A stretch of 64,000 nucleotides of DNA from Semisulcospira habei (taxonomy: Eukaryota > Mollusca > Gastropoda > Semisulcospiridae), in the NCBI GenBank assembly GCA_036245525.1, contig BTPG01000004.1:157791559-157855558 (forward strand), written 5' to 3'. Position 1 is the first letter of the stretch. Every line of letters begins with the position of its first letter. A model generated the notes under the pieces. The model had not been told where the DNA came from. It did no database searches and saw only the letters and a program-made list of their open reading frames with translations. The translations under genes and the position numbers were made by a program. This document shows positions 1 through 12,000 of the stretch, in pieces.

Positions 1-1430
1 TCAGAGGCACTGTGGAATTTTGGGAATCTGCATCAGATTTGGAGTGCCTTTGCAATTATGTACACTAAGGGCCATTATTGATAACTACTACTAGTGGTCT
101 TATCAAAGCATGGTATGTTACATGCCTCGTATACCTATTTGCACAATAAATGTCACAAAAATCATGAGACTTTGACTTTTATGGCCTTGACAAGTATAGA
201 TGCCAATGATTACAAAATATAAGGATCACAGTCTTCCACCACTGAGGATTTTTTTTAAAAGGTGCATTGGAATGAATCCTCGACCATCTTCAGCCATTCA
301 CTGAAAGAAAATAGCACATAGACTGCACAAGGAGCAACAAGATAGTGTGAACTTTGTGTCATGTACGGGTCACAGCATCATGCACATGATGACATAAAGT
401 GAAGCCTATGATTTTCCTGCTAGTGCTAATACTAAATACATCTATTGATCTTCAGAAGGCTCACTAACTTACTTTTGTCATATTTTAAATAATGAAATGG
501 ACAAGGGAAAGTAAATATTACACGGCTTAGGGTATCACAGTAGTGCTCAACATGTGACAAATAAGTCAATAGCCGCACTTACCCACACAATCGTGCACAC
601 ATGCACATAACGCACAGAAGTGAATGCTGTACTAGGTACTGAGATGTGTTAGGGCCTGGGATCACGGTCCCCATTGCTCTAGCAACAGGGTACAGAATCG
701 CAGGCCATGGCACAATCGGCATACTGTTTGCATACTGACAAAAGTGCATTAACCTTCCCACGCGCATACACAGCACACTGCGACACATTATTTTTGTCTT
801 AACATCGTTCCTGTCAGTGCAGCCACCGGCGCTATGAACAGTACCAGTGGATGTGCGCACATGGGGACCAATAACAGCGGTGCCGACATATTTGAAAAGA
901 ATTATGAGCCAATGTAAAATGAAAGAGATCCATACAACAGCGGCACCAGTATTGAAATGTGCAACAAACAAAAATCCAATTTATATTATATGGTTGTGTT
1001 TCCCTATAGCTGCATGACAACGGTGCACTGTGTGACACAGCAACAAAGTAGCTGAGCAGCAGGCAGAAAATCACTTGTGTGTTTCCATATAGCGACATGA
1101 CAGGCAGCATCGCACCCGTTTTAAGTTTTTTAGATATGTTGCTGGTTGCTCTAGCGTTCTGTTAACGGAAAATTTCCATATCACGATGGACAATTTTTTA
1201 GAGGGACGAACGAAATGGGAGGCCGTCTGTTCCTGGGATGAACAAATCTTGAGATAAACCCTAATTTATCCCAGCTGTGTTTAAAGTATGCGACCAACTG
1301 TAGGGATGCCTGGGATGGAATTTTGGCACACATGCGAAGCACGAGTGAGTATGTTCTGGGCCAGTGGTCATCTGTCCGCTGTCTCTTGTCAGTCCGCCAT
1401 CGTCCGTGGTAAACTTTAACATTGGCATTT
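1..1430. other. Gene-less AT-rich sequence
   Basis: I see no coding region, RNA gene or clear repeat here. Open frames on both strands are short, lack recognisable motifs and have no consistent codon bias. The stretch leads into the dispersed-repeat array that starts near 1,430. Confidence 0.5.
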
Positions 1431-2645
1431 TCTGCGAGACTAAGGCCACCGGGAATCAGGAAATAGGTCCAAAATAGCCATATTTTGACAAAATGCAATA
1501 TTTAAAAGAAAATACTATTCACAACTTCAAACACACACTTTGTACAAAGGTACCTGATAGTAAGACTTTTCTATGAATACATTTGTAATATGGTTGACCG
1601 CACGGAGAGGTCAATGGTCACAAGAGATCAGGAAATGGGTAAAAAATAGCAAATATATATTGACAAAAGATGTTTATTCTCATATACTATTTTAAATGTC
1701 AAACCCAAACTTGGTACAAAGATACCTGATGGCAAGACCTATCTATGCATATTTGGATGATCCCTCGGAAAAGTCAAGGGTCACAAGAGGTTGGTAAATG
1801 TGTTGTAAAATGCTAATGTATGGATATAATGGTAGTTATCATCGACATTTCTGTAAACTCTTTCTGACACAAAGGTAGCTGATAAGACATTCATATGCAT
1901 ACTAATTTAGTGGACTCATCGCAATGGGCATGTGGTTTGAATGATGTGTAAGAAATGCTTACATTTAAAAAAAAAAAAAATGAATTTTGCTGGTGCAGAA
2001 GGCAGCCCTTATTGTCACAGATATGTTGATTGGTCATATGTGAGCTATAACAGCTTTGTCCTTTTTGTTTCGTTATGCTGTTTGTTCCGATGACTGACAG
2101 TTGTCAAGTAAAAACATGTTGCTCAGTCATGCACCATTCACAGCAGAATCACTCAATGAGGAGGTAAAATGTCAAACTGCTGTCGTGTCACACAACTAGA
2201 AAACCTCGTATCTCGTATCTGCTGGCGTTTATAACTTGAGTTTACTGTACGTCTGGGTTTGATGATGTGAATAGTATTTGAGAAAAACGAATGTTCTCAA
2301 AATACAGCTAATTGTAACATTTTCTCATCCCCTTTGACTTTCAGGTACGTCACTGAAAACGCCATGTTATGAAAGGTCTTGCCAAAAGGTATCTCTATGG
2401 CTTCTCTGAGAAAGTGCCAACCGTAAAGTTACCATAGACAGACGACCACTTACATATCCGACCTGAGCCAAAAATGGCAGAATTGTACAAGTCGTATATG
2501 ACACTGTCAGCAGAGACTGATTCTGTAGGTCTCCTCCGTCAGATGCACTATTTTTGCAGTCTGGGTTATGCTTTAGTGTAACTGGAAACAGTTTGACATG
2601 CCAGGAGGGGGCATGACAGAGGTGTAATCACATAAATGCATTCAT

Positions 2646-2715
2646 CTGGGTGGCTTGGCCATAGAGTGTTCGACCTTTGTCCGAAAGGTTGTGGGTTTGA
2701 ATCCAGGTGGGGTAC
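2646..2715 (+). mobile_element. tRNA-derived SINE head (A box and B box)
   Basis: The stretch 'ggtggcttggccatagag' resembles a polymerase III A box. About 40 bases later 'gtgggtttgaatcc' matches the B-box pattern GGTTCGAATCC with one or two changes. The spacing is right for a tRNA-like promoter, but no cloverleaf acceptor stem closes around it, so I call it a SINE head and not a functional tRNA. The 3' body and tail of the SINE are not clear. Confidence 0.5.
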
Positions 2716-3654
2716 AAATGTGTTCAAACCCTATCCAGTGTCTCATGTTTAAAATCACCTTGTAGTGGACAAAAGAAGTTGAGCCGCAATTGTCATAGGA
2801 ATAAAAATGATGTGAATATGCACGCAGCCACCAGTACTGTTAACAGTACCGGTGACCTCACAGTACTGGAGACTGCATGTACAGGGAGGCCAATCATATC
2901 AGTACATTCATATTCAACATTTATTATTTACATGAACTTATGACGTTTTAATAAGACTGCACAACAAAATAAGAGGACTTTCTCTATAGCAATTGATACA
3001 TGGAGTCAAAAATTATGATCTACAGAATAGTAACACAAGTTTTTTTTATGTTTCTGTAACAACTGCACAACAGTAAAACATTAGCATTTAGGGCTTAATG
3101 TCTTGTCCAGTCCACCATGAAGGTGATGTCAAAGACGAGGCACCGAATAAAAGCAACTTGATTTACTAAACGCGTGAAATGCGCAAGTGACAGAATGTTC
3201 ATGACATGTAATGTTTTGTGGCCCTAAACTTCCTGTGTGTTCCCATCACCGATGACAGTCCCATTTCAATTTACATAAGTTGTTCCAGGGGCGGGAGCAT
3301 CCAAGTGTTGGACACTGTTGCGCCATATTACAATGAACACCAATGCTTGATGACTCGGACATCTGCGCACACACACAAATTCAATGTGCATTCAACTACA
3401 GGAATGATGCAACATTAAAAGAAACAGGAAAGGCAAAGCCCTTATGGCTCACATGTATGCACTAATGTATGACCCAGGCATGGGTATTGTCCTCGGATCC
3501 ATGGAAAATACTTTCACATTCCTCGGGAGAAAAAAGACAAATCCTCGCAATTTATTTCCGTTGCTGCCATCTATTAGCAAAGCAGACAAGATTTGGGCAC
3601 GGGAATTGTCCGCGGCCCGCACTGGGCATATGTTTGTTTATTCCGCCGAAGTAA

Positions 3655-3800
3655 GGTGTCGAGCCTACCCCCCCCCCCCCCCCCCTCGTTTTTTCTTGTT
3701 TTTTCGGACCCTGGAAGCAAGGTCTAGCACCATGGAGGCCTTTTGTATCAGGCTCAAGGTCCTGGAACCCCTAGTTTCAGCTGATTTTTGCTTGGGCAAT
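3655..3800 (+). repeat. Poly-C associated dispersed repeat, copy 1
   Basis: A run of about 17 C is followed by 'ggaccctggaagcaaggtct', then 'accatggaggccttttgt' and 'tcaggctcaaggtcc'. Very similar text recurs at 8,930-8,990, also beside a long C run. A third G-rich version lies around 7,190-7,720. Open frames through these runs are artefacts of the homopolymers. Confidence 0.45.
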
Positions 3801-6800
3801 TCCCATGCCTGATGACCTTTGTGACAATAAGTTAAGGGTTGGCTTCAGCGCCAGCAAAATCCATGTTTTCTCAAATTTTAAGCATTTATCACACATCTGT
3901 CAAACCCCTGTGACCCTTGACCTGTAAGATGAGTCAAATGAAGTAGTATGCGAAGAAAGGTTGTATTATCAGCTACCTTTGTGCCTGAAAAAGTTTGCAC
4001 AAATATTGATAATAGCTACAATTTTATGCAAAAATTGGCATTTTACACACATTTGCCAACCTCATGTGGCCATTGACCTGTCCGAGGGATCATCAAAATT
4101 TATATGCATAGATAGGTCTATCTTTGTACGAAGTTTGCGTTTGAAATTGTGAATAGTATTTGAGAAAATAGAAATTTGTCAAAATATTGCTATTTTTCAA
4201 ATGTTCTCTGATCTTTTGTTACCCTTGACCTTTGAGAGATGTCACTCATATTGGTAGGTTTAGAAAAGTCTTTCCATAAAGTATCCGTGGACACAGTTTA
4301 AAGACTGGCTTGATCAGTATCCGAGAATATGCCCTGTTAAAGTTTACCATGGACGACATATGACTGGCCACTGGCCCAGAACATAGACTCCTCACTTTTG
4401 CTGGACAAGTGAGCAAAAAATGACGAAGTCCTTAAGGCTGAAGTGCATTGAATTATGTATAATCTTACCTTTGTGGCCTTGACCAGAAATGACAATGCAC
4501 ATGTTCACGTGTCGTAAAGAAGTAAAAAGCTGGCCTTTGTACATAGATAACTCACGTTTCGCCAAACTTAACACATTTTTTGCACATCTGTCAATGCCTC
4601 ATGACCCTCATGTTTTACAAGCATCAACCAATCAGACAAGTCAACCAGTTGTAAATAATAATAAGAGGGGCAAAGCCCTTATGGCTCACATGTATCAACC
4701 GATCCACACATGCCTGAAAGTTTCTTATCAAATTATGGCTATTTGTTACCTATTTCCTGAGCTCTTGTTACCCTTGACCATTCCAAGAGGTCATCCAAAT
4801 TAGTATGCATAGATAGATCTTACCATCAGATATATCTGTAGCAAGTTTTGGTTTAGAGTTGTGAATAGTATTTGAGAAAAAAATATTTAGTAAAAATTAA
4901 ATATGGTCATTTTGGACCTATTTCTTGAGCTCTTCCGTCTTGTGACCCTTGACGTTCCAAATTAGTGTGCGTATAAAGGTTTTACAATCAGGTATCTTTG
5001 TACCCCATTTATGTTAAAAAAATAAATGTCCAAAAATAGCTATTTTTTGATATATTTCCTGATCTCCTGTGACCTTGCCCTTTGTGCGAGGTCACTTAAC
5101 TTGGTATGTTTATAATGGTCTTGCCACAAAGTATCCTTGGGCCAAGTTTGAAGACTGTAGCCTGAATAGTCTCCGAGAAAATGCCAACGTTCAAGTTTAC
5201 CGCGGGCGGAAGATGGACCACTGGGCCCAGAACATACTCACATTTGCTTCACACGTGCACCAAAAGTATGCATCTTTTGACGCAAACAACAGATCAAAAC
5301 TCCAGACAAACATACTAACTGCGCTTTTTTTTGAGGGAAAGACTAAATTGCAATATCACATTTTTTGGGTGACCAGGCTTATTAGCGCCTGAAGATGCAT
5401 TTGTTCACCAACCTCTGATTTCCAGAAATCGTCTATTAGCATAACAAGAATGGCAAACCCTGTGACCTTGACCGATGCAACAGGTCAATAAATAAGCCAG
5501 TGTTTAATGTTGTAACAGTAATACAGGATTGGCTGTTGTACCTGTAAATTCTATGTTTTCTTAAAATTTATGCATTTTTCATGCTTTTGTCAACCTCCCA
5601 TGACCCTTGCTTTTTGCAATTAGAGAACTAAATTACTATGCATAGAATTGGTGACCTTTTTGCAAAACTGGGTTGAAAAGCATTGCAGAAATTTGATTAA
5701 AACTAAAATTATAAAACAAAAGTAATAACAAAGAACACTGCCAATCTCTTGTGAACCAAGGCCTTTCTCAGGGGTTGTCCAAATTAACAATAACATGCAT
5801 CCCCGTACATAAGTTGGGATGGAAGGTGTAAACACTTTTTGGGGGTCAAACAATAACTGTGACACTATTTGCTGATGTCTACCTTTCCAACGGGTCATCA
5901 AAATCAGTGTGCAGCGAAAGATGGAATGTTCCACCAATGAAATGTTCACCGTATTTCCATGAAAAAAAATTGACAGGGACAGAAAAATGGTGGAAAGCTG
6001 TCCATGACCAGGACGGACACATCCTAAGACAAGAAGGGCAAAACCCTTACGGATGACGTGTATCAACCGATCCAAACATTTCTGATAAAAAACGTTTCTT
6101 GTCAAAATATGGCTATTTTTTAAAAACTATTTCCTGAGCTCTTGTGACCCTTGACCCCTCCAAGGGGTCATCCAAATTAATATGCATGGATAGGTCTTAC
6201 CATCAGGTATCTCTGTAGCAAGTTTGGGTTTGGAGTTGTGAATAGTATTTGAGAAAAAAAAATTGTCCAAGGGATCAACCAAATTAGTGTGCATATACAG
6301 GTCTTACCATCAGGTATATTTTGTACCAGGTTTGGGTTTGAAGTTGTGAATAGTATGTTAGAAAAAAATAAATTATGTTCCAAAATAGCCTCTTTTGGTA
6401 TATTTCCTGACCTGTGACCTTGACCTTTGTGCGTGGTCACTGAAATTGATATGTTTAGAAATGTCTTGCCACGAAGTACCCTTGGGCCAAGTTTGAAGAC
6501 TGTAGCTTGAATAGTCTCCGAGAAAATGCCAACGTTCAATTTACCACGGACGACACGTGAGCCCCAAAAAACTTATCCCTGCACCTGTCAAGTCTGTGAT
6601 GGGCTGTAAAGCGCCTGGGACAGATTTTTTGTTATGCTGTTCATCCGGATATGGGCAGTTATAAATCCTGTTGAAAAGCCTGAATGTCTTACCATCAGGT
6701 ATCTTTGTACCAATTTGGGGACTCAATGTGCGAATAGTATTTGAGAAAGACACTGTCAAAATATGGCTTCTTTTTTTTTACCCAGTTCCTGCTCCCCCGT

Positions 6801-7179
6801 GACCCTGACCTAAAAGACAGGGTACTGAAATTGGAATGTTTAGAAACTATTGCCCAAAAGTATCCTTGGGCTTCGTTAGAAGGCTGGCTTGAACAGTTTC
6901 ATGAGAAACTGTTAGACAGTTGAAGACGATGGACAGACAACCACTGGCCCAAAACATAGACTCACTTGTGCAATCACATGTGAGCCCCCCCCCCCTCTCC
7001 CTCCCCCTCCCAATAGGTCTTGTCATCAGCAACTTTTGTGCCAAATTGTATTACTCAGTTTCAAGAAATAAATTTATTGTACCCAGTTAGGCATCTCTTG
7101 TACATAACCGCCGACCTCTTGCGGCCTTTGGCCTTTCCAAGCAGTCATCAAATTAATAAGAATAGTAGGTGCTAGTCAC

Positions 7180-7760
7180 TTACCTTGGGAGGAGGGGGGG
7201 GGAGCGGGGGAGGGGGTGTTGGGATCCAACCTTTTGTTTAGGACTTTCATTACAAGACAAGAGTCCTCCGCAACACGAGACTGTCTTCCAGTGGTTGAAA
7301 AATCTACCGGAAGGGGGGGGGGGGGGGGATAACACCCCAAAATGGACAAGGACCGTTGGACCCCTACCTCTCCGAATAGGCAAATCTAACCATCAGGTAT
7401 TTTGGTGTGAGGTTGACAATAGTTTTTCAGAATGTATCTACATACCGCCTTTTGGACAAAGTCGCTGAAACTTCTACATTTTTGTTTACACAGGTCCTGC
7501 CACAAAGTACCGGGTGAATTATGCCACAAAGTATTGTTGGGTCAATTATGAAGATTGTGGTTTCGGTAGTCTCGGAATAAATGTCAACATTACAGTTTAC
7601 CATACAGAAAGTATGTGTGTGTGTGTGTGGGGGGGGGGGGGGGTGTAAGAATTCGCTCACCCCACAAAAGGCCTTCCAGTGTCTACAAAAGGGGGGGGGG
7701 GGGCGGGCGTTTAACAACCCAAAAAGAGCCCTCCTCACACACCCCCATCCGCCCCTGCAT
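7180..7760. repeat. G-run rich repeat block
   Basis: Several G runs (7,193-7,210; 7,314-7,328; 7,629-7,642; 7,690-7,703) are embedded in copies of the dispersed repeats, with phrases such as 'cttccagtggttgaaaaatc' and 'ccttccagtgtctacaaaag'. Homopolymer lengths here may be unreliable in the assembly. No gene is supported. Confidence 0.4.
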
Positions 7761-8639
7761 AGGAGGGTCTAACAATCAGATATTTTGGATGTGAGGTTGA
7801 CAATTTTTGTCACAATGTATCAAAATAAAGCCTTTTGAGAAATTCGCTGAAACTGGTACATGTTTATTTACACCGTCTGACCCCCACCTCCTCGGATAGG
7901 CAGAACTAACCATCAGGTCTTTTGGTGTGAGGTTGACAATAGTTTTTCAGAATGTATCTACATACTGCCTTTTGGACAAAGTCGCTGAAACTTGTACATT
8001 TTTGTTTACAAAGGTCCTGCCACAAAGTATCGTTGGGTGAATTATGCCAAAAAGTATTGATGGGTCAATTATACAGATTGTGGCTTTAGTAGTGTCTGAA
8101 CAAAATTTCAACATTACAGTTACAATAGACAAGGACAGCCACTGGCCCAGCAAATAGACTCCCTTTTGCTATCACATGAGTCAACAACATTGGCCATCTG
8201 CATGTTTATAATATAACCTGACACAGTTAACTAATATAAACACACAGTTTACAATAGTAGTAAAATACCATGGCTACACAGATTTTAGGCTGAGCATGAT
8301 GCCCCCTAGTCACAGGTGACAGCAGCTCCAGGGATCTGGCTATAATTATAATCAAAAACATCACCAATGCTCCGAAAGCAAACATACGCTGCTATGTATT
8401 GTTTTATAACTGATAATAATAATCCTATAATGAAACATTCACACACAATAAAATGTGACACAGGCCTCTAATGTTTGGTTTCAACAGTGGATCAAACGAT
8501 GCTTGGAACTGTGGTTCCCCTCTCTATTGCACTTTGCATCTATTGTTTACAGGGCTCTGTAAAAACAATAATGACAGATCTACCCTCTCTCATCTATTCA
8601 TCACCCACCATCACCACCCTCCTCCCTCTTGCCAGACTG

Positions 8640-9050
8640 TGTGTAAGCAGGGGTGGATCTAGGACCCAAAAAAAAAAAAAATGTAAATGCCATACCAAAA
8701 TCCCTTTTGGGGGAGATTTGGCCCCCCCCCCCCCCCCCACCCCCCACCCCCCCCACCTATAGAAAAAATATTTGCACTACTATAACAAATCGCCCTTTGG
8801 GGGAATTTAGACCACCCCCTCCCCCCATGTTTGATAATTTGGTAAGTGGTGAGAGTCTTGACACACACACACACATGCCTACACCCCCCAATCACACCCA
8901 CCCCAAGTTGTTTTATTTTTTGGTCAATGGACGCAAGGTCTACCATGGACGAGGTCTTTTGTGTCAGGTTGAAGGTCCCAAACAAAAAGTTCCTCCACCC
9001 CCCCCCCCCCCCCCCCCCCACCTTCCAAAGACACATGTCCAACAGCACAT
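8640..9050 (+). repeat. Poly-C associated dispersed repeat, copy 2
   Basis: This block contains two long C-rich runs (about 8,722-8,757 and 8,996-9,019), a twice-used phrase ending 'cctttggggg' (8,702 and 8,792), and the phrase 'gtctaccatggacgaggtct' followed by 'tttgtgtcaggttgaaggtc', which matches the copy at 3,690-3,760. Proline- or glycine-rich frames across it are low-complexity artefacts. Confidence 0.45.
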
Positions 9051-12000
9051 CAATACTGATGGGAGACTATTTACACTAATTACAGGCTCACTGTTTTTAT
9101 TATTGTAGTGTTAGCAAACCCACAGACACTAGCTGCATACAAATACACCAACATGCGCACAATCACTGGCCGCATTAAAATATATACCAAAGTTACGAAC
9201 CGACTGCATTGTGGTGAGAGGAGTATGCACCAGCTCTGGTTTGTCGACTTGTGACTGCACATCTTTCAATGGATTGTTTCACCTGCACCTGTGATCTCAA
9301 TCCACTGCAGTGAACAAGGTTCTGAAATGAAACGACTAGGAGAATATATCCGAGATAGCTTAACTGGTATCTATGCTGTGAAAACAATGTCAGATGCTGT
9401 ATTGCTGATACTTTTATGACTGAAAATGAAATGAAAATTTCAACCCATCAGACCCTGGCAGAAATGTTCTTTTTAAAAAGGTTAGTTATTGGGGTTTAAC
9501 ACCGAGCAGGCGACTAAGGCCATCTCACGGCAGTTGTTAAAAAGGGTGGGCTGGGTAGGGGGGATAGAACCCCTAGGACCAACCCCACCCTGGATGCACC
9601 TCCGCATTGATGATTAAAATGCAATGTGTTGCTGGCATTTGGATCAATAACTATTGGCTAAATCAGTAAATGTAGCTCCATCCATCCAGTTAAAAAATGC
9701 AATGCAGTATGTGACCTCTGCATTATCACCAGTTGCACTGTCAGTCCTGAGTTTTAGTACAATATGTAGTAACATTGTCACACCTGTAGTTGTACTAAAA
9801 CATACTGTAGTGCTCCACCTCCTGCATAATATTAATAACCACAGGCACGCCCTCTACGCATGCTATAACACTTAAAGTACATTGAAAATTACATTTTATA
9901 TTTTAACTGAATGACCATGCATTGTTAAACACATCTGCAATATAAGCATGTATTAAAATACAAAACATACCCAACAGCAGCAAACATAAGACATGATGGG
10001 AAACTATTAGTAGTGTCAGATTTGTTAAACTTTAACACTAACCGAGTGCATTGTGGTCTGGTAGGATATCCAATGGATACTGCATGTTCATGATGATGAC
10101 CTCACCTGCAATTCAGTCAGTTTCAAATTATTATACAGAGGAATGAATCTGGTAGCTGGCAAAGAATATGCTGTACTCCACTTACTTTTATCACTACAAT
10201 GAAATTGACTATTTTTGTAAACTACAACTATGAAACCTACCAAACTGGTTATAACTAGAAAATGTATTTAGAATAAGTATACAACAAAGGACATAACATA
10301 CACTACAAAATAACCCCAAAATAACAAATAACGAAAAGGATGAGCAACTGTCTGTAGGTTCAACATTGTTATAACAGAGTAACTAATTCAAACACTGACT
10401 GCACGCATACCCTAAAAGATTGTTTAAGAACAAACCAATTGAGCGCGTTGTGTAGGTATCCACATGGATTTGCAATACAATTATAGCATGGGGATATATG
10501 CATCATGTTGATCTGACAAGCAGTGCAGTCATATTATCACAGGAAAACACATATATATGGTGTAGATGGCATAGAAAACTGGACTGCTGCATTGCTCATA
10601 CAAGTTTCCACTCAAATGCAAATTGCATCCTTCCTGAAACTAATACTAACAAACCTTACCATATCAGTTGTTATCTACATGCAGTTGCATTATGTGATTG
10701 TTTTGTTTTGACACTAAACTATCACAACTTACAACATTAATGTACCATGATCATGTATTTAGATCAGATTTTCATCAAGCATATCACACGACAAACATAA
10801 TACCCAAGAACATCAAACACACAACACAAAAAGGGGTGGGTGGGTGGGTGGGGGGGGGGGTAGTTAAAAGCAGTGACAGATAGGCTAGTTTTGATACTCG
10901 ATATGACTCGTGATGCAATCGGGATAAAATTATTATCATACGGACTGAGGATACATTTCAGATACTTGGCAAACACACAGTTGCTGTGGTGAATGCGCTA
11001 CATCAATCTGAAGCGTGCTTATTGTGAGAAATGTCTACACATAAACGGAGGACATACTGAACACATTCTTCGATATTGTTTTGTCTATCGTCCTCTGATT
11101 TGAAGTATCAAACGAACTAAGCGATTCAACCCTGCTCCTGACCAGTTCCGGATGTTTACGTACGAAAACGGCGGGCTTTTCTAGTCATGCGCAGAAATCT
11201 CTAACCGTCAAAATCGTCTGCTACTGTTTCCAATGTAAACATTCAATTTTCCTCAGTTACTTTCAACTGTTTAGCGAAATTACAAAATATGTATCACATA
11301 CCTTCGCCGACTCGATGTTGTCTGTCTGTGCGGCGGTTCATTTTTCAGTCGAATACTTCTTGTTGTTCCCGTCGAGTAGAACACCACCAGGCGGCAACGG
11401 ACAACTGAGAAGCACGTTTACAACACAATTCATTCTAAAGCAGTCCAGCAAACACGTGCTATACAATTTGCAACTTATCTTGTCAGTGTAGACTAGGACT
11501 GAGTCCGGTTTATATGCTGTAGAACTAATGCTAACCGCAATGGCGTATCGGTGAGTGCCGCACCAAAATATACAGAAAAAAAAAAATGTTTAGAAATATT
11601 TACATCGTTAGCAAGCCGCTTGCGGACTGAGATAGTTGCTGCTGACTGCATTGTATGGACAGCGCGAACAGGCAAACATCGGTCAGCCATCTTTGAGGCC
11701 AATCACTTTGAAATTACCCGCTGAAGCATCGGGGGTCCCGTTCCAAAATGGCAGCGCCCAGTGATCAAGGGCATTAAGCGATGTACCGTTTTGCAGGATG
11801 TTATCGAAAGTTACGTCCCATTGCAAGTTTACACGCATGTAAACGGGTTTTTCTCCGCTTACAGGCCCCGCATCGTAATTTCGGCTTCACCAAAAAGACT
11901 TTTCAAGACATAACGGAAACAAAATTTTAATAATATTGGGCATAAAAATTTGACGTTAGTCACACTTTAAGTAAAGGATAGATTATGAATATGCACAGAT

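Larger units (their letters stand above)
1430..8160. repeat. Array of degenerate dispersed repeats (~100-180 bp blocks)
   Basis: The same sentence of sequence recurs with variation: a block like 'accatcaggtatctttgta', then 'gtttgaagttgtgaatagta', then 'tttgagaaa', then a block like 'tcctgagctcttgtgaccct' followed by 'aaattagtatgcat'. Forward-orientation copies are seen near 3,900-4,350, 4,740-5,400, 6,120-6,540, 6,690-6,960 and 7,390-8,150. Reverse-complement copies lie at about 1,430-1,930, so the array changes orientation. A related block sits at 16,190-16,800. No coding potential is evident. The pattern fits an old interspersed or tandem repeat family of molluscan type; I cannot name it. 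Confidence 0.65.

Noticed and set aside
2646..2715. Functional tRNA gene
   Set aside because: Promoter boxes are present but no acceptor stem or anticodon arm closes properly; a SINE head fits better.
7169..9108. Gly- and Pro-rich frames
   Set aside because: They run through C/G homopolymers inside dispersed repeats and differ between copies.
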